Shown here: positions 20,930 to 31,909 of the stretch, piece after piece | Numbering within the stretch: the first letter of the stretch is position 1 | Layout: every line of letters starts with the position of its first letter | The notes under the pieces: generated by a model | The model's input: the letters and a program-made list of their open reading frames with translations, nothing else | What the model was told of the DNA's origin: nothing | Databases searched by the model: none | Origin: Saururus chinensis | Lineage: Eukaryota > Streptophyta > Magnoliopsida > Piperales > Saururaceae | NCBI GenBank assembly: GCA_035235625.1 | Contig: CP141141.1 | Coordinates: forward strand, 4,278,001 to 4,342,000 | DNA: 64,000 nt | Reading direction: 5' to 3' | Made by a program: the position numbers and the translations under genes

Positions 20930-23642
20930 GTAAGTATGCAAAAGTTAATACGTTTATTATTATATTGATAATGAGCTACTGGGAACAACAGTAATGAAAT
21001 ATTACAATGCTGAGAGTATGATTTTATAATAAAAATCCATTTCTAAGTTTTGTTAAAGTTCTGTGTTGAAGTTCTCAATGGTCTATTGTTGTGTGTTTCC
21101 CTCCTAAATTTGGAGTATATCACAATTGTCCTTTTCAAATTATGTGAAATAGGCCTCCAATTTTTGTTGAAATTGAATGACTGGGAAATCCTTATGATAG
21201 TTAGTTTCTTTTTTTTTAAAAGAAAGCTATCTTGTGAAGTGTACTCTTCCTGGAAAATTTTATTTGCCTACATCAATTTATAAAGATGACATCTATTATC
21301 CAATTTCGTGCATAATCTCTTAAAAGCAGCTTGTATATTAAATGTTTGAATATATGATTTGAAATAAAAATGATAAAATTATTCTTGAACTGGTCTGAAG
21401 TTATGGAGTGTGAGGTTCTAGCCTAAGTTATAGAGGCCTGTTTTTTTATTCTTCCTTTGGCTGACATATAGAGTTTTGATAGTTTATATTATATCATGCT
21501 GGGTGAAAGCTGTATTTAGAAGCCGATGCTTGGATGAGGTCATTTCTGGATAGTCATTGAATCTTAATTAAGGTCATTATATTGTATTTGTATCTATTGT
21601 TTGGTTCTCTCTTCATCAAAGCCTGCTTATCATTTTAGCTTTCTTCCATACTAAACAATTAGGTCCTATCTTTTGGGCATTGTTCACTTTTTCATGAATT
21701 TTTGCTTTGTATCAGATTCATTGGTGCCATAAAGCATTATCTATCTCTGTATCTTTTGAAGAACAATGCTTTATGGTTATGAGTAATGACTATTTAGTGG
21801 TATTCAGAGTTAAATTTGCTTATACTTGGAGGATATTTATATTTTTGTGACCTAAACAGTGAGCTATGGAGAATTTGTTTCTATTTATCCTTTAAATTTA
21901 AAGTTAATAATTTTACTTGTTAGAATTATCTTTGAGTCATGTCATATGGCTACATGTTATAAATGATAGATGAGTTGGTTTTATATTATATGAAGTCTTA
22001 GTCTTGACTCTTGGGAAGAAAAGATCCACGTTAAATAATATGATGGTTCTGTTTAAGCTTATATTTTGATTTTTTAGTCTAACTTTTTTTGTCTGATTTA
22101 AGACAAAACTAATCTCTGCCTTAACTTTCGTTTATGCAATCCAAAGCTAACAATGGTTTTCTTTCACTGAAAAGTATACTAGTTGCTCTTATGATAATGT
22201 TTTTTTTAATTTCCTTCACATCATTTTCCCCCTTTCTTTAAATAGCCATTTAATTGGATTGATTGCTAAGGGTCCTCTGACTGTTTTCTGAGGGTTGATT
22301 CCTTCCCAAAAGTTGAATTTCTGGTCCTTATTTGTGTGCATATTTTATTGTCTATTCTCTGGGTTACTGCATTAAAGATCTATTTGTTTCAATTGCTAAG
22401 TTTGCTTCCTCTTCTGATCTGATTGGGCCAATTTCTGGTCCTTAATTGCTTGTTTTGGTGGACTGGGTATGTTCTGTATGTCGATTTACTATTTTCTGTT
22501 TAGAGGTTATTGCTACGTGATTTTTGTTCAGTGTGGTGATTATTTGATTGGCTGGTTTCTGACTTTCAATTGGTCCAGTCTCAAACCTGCTAGACTGCTG
22601 CTTTTCTTCTCATCCTTGACTGTGTCAGCTCTGTCATTTTTCTTATGTCTTTCGTTATAGCATGTTATGTAAGCGTGGTAAGTGATCAGCATGCATCCTC
22701 AGGAGTCCTGAGCGTGCAGTAGTTGCTGTATGCTTTAGAATTTCTCAAGATGAACTTGATGAATTGTGTAAATGAAACTTGGGGAAAGAGTTAACTTCGA
22801 TAATTTGGTAGGATGAACTTCTCAGAAATATATACTGTGTTGAACTGTCTTCAAGTCTTGGTTTCATTGTGTCCTATATTTATATATTTCTTGTTTGACT
22901 TTGTGTTGATCAATGCATTTCATAATTTGTACTTGATGACATTTTATAATTTGTTCTTGATAACAAACTGCTTGTTTTGGTGGGCTGGGTATTTTTTGTA
23001 TGTTGATATACCATTTTCTGTTTATAGGTCGTTGCTAAGTGATTTTTGTTTAGTGTGGTTTTGTCCTCTGAGATGAGGAGAGCACAAGCTAAGTGGGGAC
23101 CTCAATCAGATTGTGACTTTGAAACTGCATTATTTGATTGGCTGGTTTTAGAATTACATTTGGTCTGGTCTAAAACTTGTTTGTGTTATAGCTGTTAGTT
23201 TTTAAGTGGTTTTTGCATGATATATTGTCTATCTACCGCAGAGATCCAGCTCATGCTGTTGGGAAATGAACTCCACGCTTTCCTATTAGCTATTCATTGG
23301 GTGAGGAGTGTAGGAATATATAGACTTCATACATGGGCTTTACTTTGGACTGATATGTGTGAACTGGTTTATGAGTTGAGTGTTAATGTTGATGGTGCTT
23401 CATATATGGGCTTTCATAGTCCCCAAGTTTCATACTCATGAAGATTTAGTTACTAAATACTTATAGATTGGGATGTGGATTTTTTTTACTCAATTAAGGT
23501 CTTTGGAAGACTTATCTGTACATAAAATTGATTAAAGTAAGAGTAGTGTATTTTCTCTATCTATTGTTCAAATGTTCTATTTTTCTACTCTTGTTAGTAA
23601 CTTTATAAGCTTGCTGAGACTTTGCCCTTTGACTATGTGCAG
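20930..23642 (+). other. Long intron of the TnpA-like gene
   Basis: This 2.7-kb AT-rich interval runs from the GTAAGTATGC donor to the TGTGCAG acceptor. No exon or inserted transposon could be recognised, apart from an imperfect internal duplication at 22447-22590 and 22969-23177. Confidence 0.6.
22447..23177. repeat. Imperfect direct duplication in the long intron
   Basis: The segment starting TGCTTGTTTTGGTGGACTGG at 22447 recurs at 22969 with scattered changes: CATTTTCTGTTTA, GTTGCTA.GTGATTTTTGTT, and TTATTTGATTGGCTGGTTT in the same order. The second copy carries an extra insert of about 60 bp. Confidence 0.65.
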
Positions 23643-24600
23643 CAAAGGATGGATGAAATGTTGAAGAAACTTCCTGAGGGGATGGAAGATACCTTGTCTT
23701 CTAATGATTTATTTGCTCAGGTTATGGGAGAAGAGAGAAATGGTCGTGTTCGATGCATGGGATTAGGCCCTACTCCATCACGACTTTTCGGGTCATCATC
23801 CTCCAATGTTGAGTCATCTACACAACTGGCTTCTGTAAGAGAAGAGATGGAGAAAGTCATGGTAGAAAAAATAGCTAACATTGAGGCAGAAATGACAGCA
23901 AAGAGTGCCGCTATGGAGGTGCAATTTCAACTTCGACTTACAGAAAAGGAAGCATATATGGATGCACAAATGGCGGCCAATAATGCTACTATGGAGACTC
24001 AGTTAGTGGAAACAAATGCAAAATTAGAAGCAATTATGAGGAGGATGACACGGGTACGCTTACGAACACTTAATTTTTTAATTCTTATATTAGTTTTTTA
24101 ACAATTCTTTTAGGATAATTTAATAGGGATTTATAAGTTTTGCATTGTCCCACAGAGGCAATAGAGGCGTCATGCGATCATATGTTCTTATTTGCCATTT
24201 ATATAAATAAAGGTTTCACTTTCACCTATATTTTTTTATATTTATTTACAATATCAATCCATAATATTAATAAACTATATTTTGCAGGTTATTTTGAAGG
24301 CAAGGCATCCAGTTATTTCATCCTCGGAAGCAATCTTTTTTTTTTAGTTTTATTCAACTTTTATGAATGTAAAAGGGTTTAGGGTACTTTGTTATTCAGA
24401 CATTTTAAAGGGCTACTTCTATATTACTATAATTTATGAATGGTTTAATGGAATGATTTTTGTTTATATTAATTTAGTTATATATTAAAAAAATAAATAA
24501 TATTTATTTTTTAGTCACAGTAAATATAATTATCATCATTTATAATGCTATTAGGTGCTCATAATGAATATAATCAACAATTATTTAAGAAAATAATAAT

Positions 24601-25108
24601 GGCAGAATTAACGACATTTTTTGAAACGTCGCTAATAATGTTTCTTTTGTATGCGGTACTTTATTTTAGCGATGTTTCTAAAGCGTCGCTAATTGTTGAA
24701 AAACGTCGCTAATATATTTAGCGACATTTCTAAAGCGTCGCCAAATCCTTCTTATGATTTCCCTACATATATAGCAACGCTTTTAAACGTCGCTAATTGT
24801 TATAAAAAACCGTCGCTAATATGTTTAGCGACGTTTCTAAAACATCGCTAAATCCTTCTTACGATTTCCCTACGTATATAGCAACGCTTCTAAACGTCGT
24901 TAATTGTTATAAAAAACGTCGTTAATATTTTTAGCAACGTTTTATAAAATGTTGCTATTAATTATAATAGCGATGTTTTATAAAAACGTCGCCACAAACG
25001 TCGCAAATTCTTTTAGCAACGCGACCTTTAGCTACATTTGTATAAAACGTCGCTAAAACTGTTAGCGACGCTTTCGAAACGTCGCTAAAACCAAAATTTT
25101 TTGTAGTG
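24601..25108. repeat. Right subterminal GCGACGTTT array of CACTA element 2
   Basis: More than a dozen copies of TTAGCGACGTTT(C/T)TAAA and the reverse AACGTCGCTAA lie within 500 bp of the right end, mostly as inverted pairs. A segment near CTTCTTA(T/C)GATTTCCCTAC is itself duplicated (about 24749 and 24854). In this family these repeats serve as binding sites for the TnpA-type protein. Confidence 0.8.
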
Positions 25109-25124
25109 TTTATAGAAATTTCCC

Positions 25125-25738
25125 TTTGCACGTGAATTCCTCCACACATGTAACTAGAAATTAACCAAATACCCCACCCCCTATTCTACTTCATCTCCAC
25201 CGAACCATTGAACTAGCCTACCCAGCCTCCGCCTTCTAGCTAGCCCTACCCAGTGTTTGCCTCCCAGCTCCACCTAGCCGCATCTTCCTCCACAGCCTTT
25301 GACAACTCCTCCTCTACCTCCTCTACCACTACCACCTCCTTCTTAATCTCCTCCTCCACAACCACAACCATTGTCTCTTCCTTATTCTTGGTATCTTCTT
25401 GATTTGCATTTGTCTCCTTCTTCTTCTTCTTCTTCTCTAAAAATGAACCCATAAAAATGTTTAACTACTTAAAATCAATAGAGTTTCATATTTACTTGAA
25501 GGATAACATGGAGGAGGAGGAAGAAAAGACGAAGAGAAGAACAGGAAGGAGGAGGTGGCAATGAGTGGCGGAAGTGGAGGAGGTGTTGATAGTGGAGGAG
25601 GAGGAGGTGAGGTGAGGATGGGAGGCAGAGGTTGGACATGACTAGGTTAATGGGTTGGCGGAGATGAAGTAGAAGAGGCAGGGGCATTTGGCTAATTTTT
25701 AACCACATGTGTGGAAGAATTCACATGCATGTGACCAA
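25125..25738. mobile_element. Foldback/MITE-like element with TIRs of about 110 bp
   Basis: The left arm (about 25127-25240: GTGAATTCCTCCACACATGT, then CTACTTCATCTCC) is the reverse complement, with modest divergence, of the right arm (about 25620-25735: ACATGTGTGGAAGAATTCAC). Internal sequence is a CTCCTCC-rich low-complexity stretch, giving a spurious lysine/glutamate-rich frame on the minus strand. It abuts the right end of CACTA element 2. The family and target duplication were not established. Confidence 0.65.
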
Positions 25739-25739
25739 T

Positions 25740-26190
25740 TTACAAGAATAGCCAAAAGTTGCATATGTTTCTTTGAATACACCTAAGTCCATGCCTAACT
25801 CTTAAAAATGCTATATGAAACTTGATCTAAATGAATTGTCACATCCATTCTATGAGTACTTAGGCTGGACCATAACTGCAATAGGAACTACAATTTCTTG
25901 GATCATATTCTTCATCAAAGCAAGCATCATAAGAACCTTGGGAATTTCCTCATAATATTTATTAATGCGGCCACCTATCATATTTGAAGGTAGAGAAATG
26001 CTAGAATTTTCCAAATTGAGTCCAAGCATATGACCATTCTTTCCAAAAGATCGACGTGAAGCAAATTGATGTTCATGACTACATCTGTGCCCATAAGCTA
26101 TTCAAAATGCTCTAAAACTTTCCTTTTCTTATTAAAAGATGGATGGTGTATCTATTTAATGTAATTCTTCTTTTCTAATAGAAGGGATTT
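25740..26190. other. Intergenic DNA, no gene recognised
   Basis: The minus strand has an open stretch of about 60 codons (26050-25860) with no family resemblance that I can name. It may be a decayed LINE or other coding remnant, but nothing decisive is visible. Confidence 0.3.
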
Positions 26191-26199
26191 TACCCTACA

Positions 26200-27170
26200 T
26201 TTAAAGATCTAAAAAAAAAAGTTCGTCTACAAAGTCATGACAAAGATAATGGCAAAATATTTTGCCTGGTCCATCCTTATGTTATTGGTCTCAATCAATT
26301 AAATTTTCTTAAAAGGGGTGAACAATTCTGAAAATTATATCCTTTTTAGGCCATGAGCTCATGCATCCATAACTTCCATTATTGTGTAAGAAGACCCAAG
26401 TAATTCCATAATAAGGTTAGATGAGATTTTATTATCCAAGCACTTTGAGGTATTTGCTACCCCCATCTTTGGATCGTTTGTATTTTAGTTCCCTCTCATT
26501 ATGATGCCATATCGGCCTTTCACCTTCTCTTTGCCAACAATATTCTTATTTTCACTTATGAGCATCATACTTTGGTATCAGTAATAATGAAGTCATTTCG
26601 TTATTCTTTGGAGCTTTTGGTTTATTTCCTAATAGCTATAAGAGCCATATATTCTTCTAAAAAAATTGCAATAAAATAGCTTCCATTATTGACTTGCTTG
26701 GCTTTCAAGAAGGAGCCCTTCCAATCTGCTACCTTGGTTTCCAGCTTTTCTCAAGTACTTCGGGTATCCATGTGCTCTCCTCGAATTTCTAAATTTCAAA
26801 ATGCATTGAAAAAAGAACGTCTCATCATATGCGGGTCGCATGAAATTAATCGAATTTGTTCTAGTATGCACATTTATTGGCCCATGCAATTCCTCTTTAA
26901 ACTCTTATATATGGTCAGGAGGAGATTCCATCAAAAAGTTTTACCCCCTCAATTGGAATACAATTTGCTCTATCAAAATGAAAGCAGGCTTGGCATTCAA
27001 AGTATCAAGCCTTGGGACCTCTTAGCCCTTTCAAAAGTGTTTTGGTGAATTCTTGTGGATAAACACTCTTTGTGGGTGCATGGAAACACATTATGCATGC
27101 ATGGAAAAACATATTCGTCTTTGTTCCCTGCATATTGTTTACTAGGAAAAATGCATGTGTAATTGCATAT
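26200..27170 (+). pseudogene. LINE reverse transcriptase remnant, sense
   Basis: The plus strand contains LLGFQEGALPICYLGFQLFS, which matches the GxLPxxYLGxPL motif following the reverse transcriptase core in plant L1-type LINEs. Downstream, QALGPLSPFKSVLVNSCG and LFVGAWKHIMHAWKNI resemble the later LWVxW region. Stops are frequent, so it is a dead remnant. Confidence 0.7.
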
Positions 27171-27174
27171 AAGT

Positions 27175-28070
27175 AGTTTTTTTTATCGGTAAAAGGGTTT
27201 CCACACCACTATTAATCATTCAAAAGCGGAATGCAACGGAGAAATAAAGAAGACTCAAAGAAAAAGGATTACAAATGTCATCTCTTAGTAATGAACGAAA
27301 ACTCTTGAAGGACTTTAGTTTGATGGAAATTAGCACAAACGTAAGTTTTCACTTGGGTCACACTGCTTGAAAAGTATGCTCTTATGGCGACATTCATTTT
27401 TTAATATAGGGTTGTTCCTCTCTCTCCATAATTAGTATATTGCACAATTTAGGAATAGTTTTATAAGAATACCCAAATCTAGTGAAGCATTGCTAAGGTA
27501 GGAAATGTGGTTGAGAGGCTTGCATGGCAGCCAGAGATGTTAACTTAGTCATAAGATGGAAGTCATAACCCACTTAGAGTAGCTGCCCTTGAAGAAAATG
27601 TGTTCTATAATTTTCATATTATATTTGCATAGAATGAATCTGTTGACAGTGTTAATATTCCTAGCTTGTAGTTTATCTAAAGAGGAGACGCTCATGAAGC
27701 ATGCATGAGAAAATAGATAAAGGATTGGCTAGGGATGTGATGTCTAAACCAAACCAATATGGCAGAGGTGAGTTTGGGGCCATGCTTGGATAATACTTTA
27801 TAGGATGAAGTTGGAATGAACCACCCCGAAGAGGATGCTTTTCAGTGAATAGTATCTAGATCATGATTCACTCTCAGATCAATATGTTGATCCCAAATCC
27901 ATCTTCCATTTACAACACATTTAGATACCCTAATTAATTGATGGTTTCCCATTTGAAGAATAAGAAGTTAGCCATAGTTATTGAGTAAAGTAAAATTCCC
28001 GACCCATGTATCTTACTAGAAGACAATGTTATTCTCGGCCATCATTAACCTTGTATATAATGTGGTCTAT
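27175..28070 (-). pseudogene. LINE 3' part, antisense, 5'-truncated
   Basis: A poly-T run at about 27178 (the tail in antisense) leads into a sequence organised like the copies at 10185 and 43940: AAAAGGG, then a CAATTAAAA-like word, then GATTACAAATGTCATCTC. Farther on, words such as CCATTTGAAGAATAAGAAGT resemble the copy near 63980. No long frame survives. Confidence 0.6.
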
Positions 28071-31000
28071 AATTATGCTCCGTAGCCAGTATATAAAATA
28101 TTTTTACTTATGTAAGGGTAGAACATTATGATGTTGATCTTAGCCAACATGAGAATTCAATATGACATTAAAATATATATATTGCATAAGAACATGGCCT
28201 CTCACCTTTTTTATCATCCAATTTGATGTAAAAAATAATCAATGTTTGTTACATCTAAAAATGAAGATTGATTTTCATTTCCAAAACCCATTATGTGCAT
28301 TTTTGCTAGAAATATATATAGTAAAATAATCTATTGTCAGAAAGCTCATTATATGCATGGGATCTACTAAAAAAGTTTGAAAAACATATTCATATTGGTC
28401 TTATTTGATAGAGCTTGCCAATACCTTTCAAATGATACCAACAACACACAAATTTAAGTTGCAAAGTACAGTCTATAACCTTACAAAGTTGAAACAATAC
28501 ACTATAAAAAGTGACCATGTCTATCTTTATGACTAATACCTAGTTGAGCCAAGGTAGCCACATGGAAGGATCTTGTTGAAGAAGATAACTTTGAAGTCTA
28601 AGTAAATAGTTTTCCTTAAATGCACTCAAACACACTAATTTAAACTTAAATTTATAGGCAATATAGAATATTTAAGGGCAATATAGAAAGTTTGGAAAAA
28701 TCTATGAACCTAGGAATTTCCTATACTTGGCCATGTTTAAAATAGTGAGTTTGATCCTTATATCTTCTCTATAGAATATGTTCCTCTATAGATGGAATGA
28801 GTATAGAACTTTGTATTAAAAGTAAACCAAAAGTGCTTCGAACATCTATCAAGAATGTGCAAATCGGAGCTTAGATGTAACATAAGAGAATTTTTTAAGT
28901 CCATGTAAAAAATAGTGAATTTGTCCTATAGAACTTCTCATTATAATAACTTATTCTCCATTAGAGTTTTAATTTGAAACTTTTGAGCTAGAAATTATAT
29001 AGAAAGATATTCAAAATACTATTAAGAACTTGCAAATGGGAGTTCAAATGAAGAATTTATGATCATCCAAAATTGGACTTGAGATGTTGTCCATGAGCCA
29101 TTGATGCCTACTGATTTGACACTTACATCTTCTTAATGGAATAGTTTTTTTATCAAATATTTAAAAATTTTGAGATTATATATTACAGAAATATCTTCAA
29201 AATACCACAAAGAATGCTTAAATCGAAGTTCAGATAAAGAAGTTATGGCCATTCAAAATTAAACTATTTTTCACTGATAAGGGACTGATGCATCTATGGG
29301 TGTGCTGACATTTCAGGTAGTTTCTCCCATGTTCTCAAAAGCTACCTAGTTTGATTATATGCTAGAACTTTGTCTTTTTTCCCTTACAAACACCTTTTTA
29401 GGCCCCCTAGTCTCCCATTCTTTTCAAAAACTTCCCAATATCAAGAGAGGAGATCTCCAAATTAAGAAAAATCAAGAGAGGGAATAAATTTTGTAAGAAA
29501 TAATTGATAACACATGTGAGAAAGGATTTTTATTTTGTGGAAAAGTCAGATTGCTAACCTTTAACCCTATATGATCTTTATACATATAAAATGCATGATC
29601 TTAGAGATTATGAGTTACTCAGATCATTATGAATTTATGGTTCTATTTTGAATTACTAACCTTGTATATGCTTATTTGGCTTATTGTTCTTAGTTAGAAA
29701 ACATTTTTGGTGATTTGATGTGAAACTTGTTCAAATATTATAATCATTCCAGATATTTTTATGATTAATGATAATAATCATAAACCAAGTAGATTAAATA
29801 GTAACAATTATAGTTTAAACTAAATATTTTATTTTTTTGATGATGTAATTTTTGTTTTTACAATACAAAATATTTTGAGCACTAGTACGGTCACTATTTT
29901 CTTTCTAGCCTGATCATCGACACTTCCGGGATGTCATTGATGGTTGAAGGAAGATGAATAGTGCAAGTATTGACATGCAGGGACGCGTTAATGTTATACT
30001 GGGTATCAGAAATGAGACCATCGCATCGGTGAAGATGTCGACAAATTAGACTCTCCTAGTTCACTTACTATTAGTAAGGGTTCAACATGTTGATGATGTC
30101 ATTGACACCTACACTGATACAGCGAGTGGTCTACTAATAATTCATCAGTTTAAGATTTGAAAGTAAGGTTTCTACTATTGCTTTTATTATTAATGAAATT
30201 CAAATTTATAGTTAATTACTTGAATGGTGGGTGTATAAATACATGATATGATTAGATATATATAGTGGGGATTTAAGTAAACTTTATGTTTGATCATTTA
30301 AACATGTAAATATCCATTCGCTATTGTATTTGATATTCAAGTACATATAAGCCTTGTGTCTGGTTAACTGAAAAGCATATCCTTTTAGTCATGTAGAGGA
30401 GATTTAAGAATAGAGGACTAACTCATGGGTCTCCGGCTTCCCAAAGGCTTGAGAATTTTGTTTGCAGAGCCACCCCCCTGGCCAAGGAGTTGTTTCAAAT
30501 AGAGAATTATAGCATTAAAAGTTGAATGACCCAACATAGCGCAACAAATGAGGTCTCGATAAGTCTAAAATCTTGACCACTTAAGTCCATGAGCCCTTGT
30601 GAGCCTTAACTTCATTACATGGATGGAGTAGGTGAGAGTCTTTTGATAAGTATATAAAGCTGAATAATGCATGTTGTAGCTACAAAATTTAGTGACCCTG
30701 TGTTTTTTGAGCCTTGGTTAATTATGGAACATGGTATATTGTGAATTATTTAGATCTTTATTATAATGTGTGGTTTTTGTTTAGCCATCCCATTGGGTAT
30801 ACTAATCTATTCAACATCCATGTGATGGAGACACTTTGCAAGATTAAAGTTCTTTTAGGAAATTGATTGTGCGGCAGAGGCGACATTGCTAGGCCTCTTG
30901 GTATGTATAAATGTTATCTTATATTAATGTGTGTAACAATAGGCACATGAGCGCCAATCTATTTACATTTGTACATATCAAGATATTCATACATGTTCTT

Positions 31001-31155
31001 CGGTAAGACCTTATTTGGTTTACGATGGTTACTATTATATTCTAATTTAGTATTCGTAATTTCAAAAAATGAGTGGCTTGCATTTCAAGATATCTTGATG
31101 AATATTTTGATAAAAAATATTATTACTATTTTATTCACAAAACAAATTTAAAAAA
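28070..31155. other. AT-rich repeat-derived DNA, no gene recognised
   Basis: Short frames only. The part at 28840-29260 contains a diverged tandem repeat. The part at 29900-30900 resembles, in order of words, the ends of the non-coding blocks at 40 kb and 50 kb (a CCCATTGGGTAT-like word followed within 120 bp by GCGGCAGAGGCGACA), so it may be a decayed relative. Confidence 0.4.
28840..29260. repeat. Diverged tandem repeat, period about 170-180 bp
   Basis: Words of the type AGAATGTGCAAATCGGAGCT followed by TAGATG-like sequence recur near 28857, 29025 and 29208, each preceded at similar distance by an ATGGAAT or TATAGAA segment and followed by a run related to GAAGTTATGGCCATTC. Divergence is high. 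Confidence 0.45.
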
Positions 31156-31159
31156 TCTT

Positions 31160-31905
31160 GAGATGCGATATAAGAACAATGTCTATTTTAGGATTGACTA
31201 ATGGCATGGTCCTTTTGTTATTTTTGACAACTTTGGTAGTCAGCTTATTCATCAACGTTGAAGCTATCAAAAGCCCACTTTTTGGCCTGCTTGGATGAAG
31301 GGGGCTGGTCTTTATATGACTCGAGTAAAGTTCGTGATGAGGCAATGATGCAACTCATCCATGATCTCCTTGTTCATTAAATGGAGAAGACAATGTCATT
31401 CATTGTTTGGAAGGCTTCTCAGTAAGAGAAATTCACTTCCTTATGCTTACAATGTTGTCTACCCCTGTGGTGCTAATGAAAAGTGGACCTCTCTAGTTTG
31501 GTACAAGCACCACATACCTAGACATTCTTTCATTTACAATATGCTTTCCCATGGCTCTTAACACTTGATCTGATTCAAAAGAGGGTATCACATCTTGTTA
31601 ACTGTTGTGTTCTTTGCAAAAATGATAACAAAATGTGTTGATTACCTATTGTTTGATTGCGGCTATTCCAAATGGATCATCTCTTCTATTGTACGAGCTC
31701 TCAGAATTGATCTCCCTATTCAACGGTCAAATCAACTTTAGAGCACCTTCTATTTATAAACCATAAACACCCCAAGCATGAAGTATTCTAAAGAATTTTC
31801 TAAATTGTGCCCTTTTCATATGGGGAAAGAAGAACTATCATATTTTCAGGAGTGTAGCCACTCATAAATTGTAGTTGTTCAAGAGATGTGAATATGAAGT
31901 TCATC
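31160..31905 (+). pseudogene. LINE C-terminal remnant with zinc-binding RT domain, sense
   Basis: The plus strand contains LVWYKHHIPRHSFIYNMLSH and, in another frame, CCVLCKND followed by YLLFDCGYSKWI. This matches the zf-RVT region of plant LINEs, where P..SF precedes a C..C motif and an HLFF.C..S..IW motif. The copy is frameshifted and inactive. Confidence 0.65.
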
Positions 31906-31909
31906 ATTG

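Larger units (their letters stand above)
20032..24053 (+). pseudogene. TnpA-like Ptta/En/Spm plant transposase, five exons, inactivated
   Basis: Five exons with consensus splice sites, all in phase 0, can be placed: 20032-20297, 20370-20576, 20648-20740, 20828-20929 and 23643-24053. They encode LANYCGTLVRDSATVPIHKP, SLGTKWRDYKRKLKKDYYEF, EAEWKVLVSYWQS, HTSGTKSIARVRHEE, then LFAQVMGEERNGRVRCMGLG and a coiled-coil-like tail rich in EAEM and NATMETQ segments. This order matches the plant transposase Ptta/En/Spm family, second gene of CACTA elements, which by analogy with Spm TnpA binds subterminal repeats. Exon 1 has a TAA after PPG and a 9-A run where one base appears lost (266 nt, one short of a full phase). 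Intron 4 is 2.7 kb. A final exon beyond 24053 was not identified. Confidence 0.87.
11155..25108 (+). mobile_element. CACTA element 2, formerly autonomous, TSD TTT
   Basis: The element begins CACTACAAAAAAAATCG and ends with the reverse complement of CACTACAAAAAATTTTGG. Both sides carry TTT (11152-11154 and 25109-25111). At about 14 kb it has the size and gene order of an autonomous En/Spm-type transposon: a TNP2-like gene, then a TnpA-like gene. Both are inactivated, by one frameshift and one nonsense codon in TNP2 and by a stop plus frameshift in the TnpA-like gene. The 5' 5 kb carries captured fragments of an RGS1-like gene (antisense) and an HflX-like gene (sense). GCGACG-type repeats are dense at the right end but sparse at the left. 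Confidence 0.95.
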
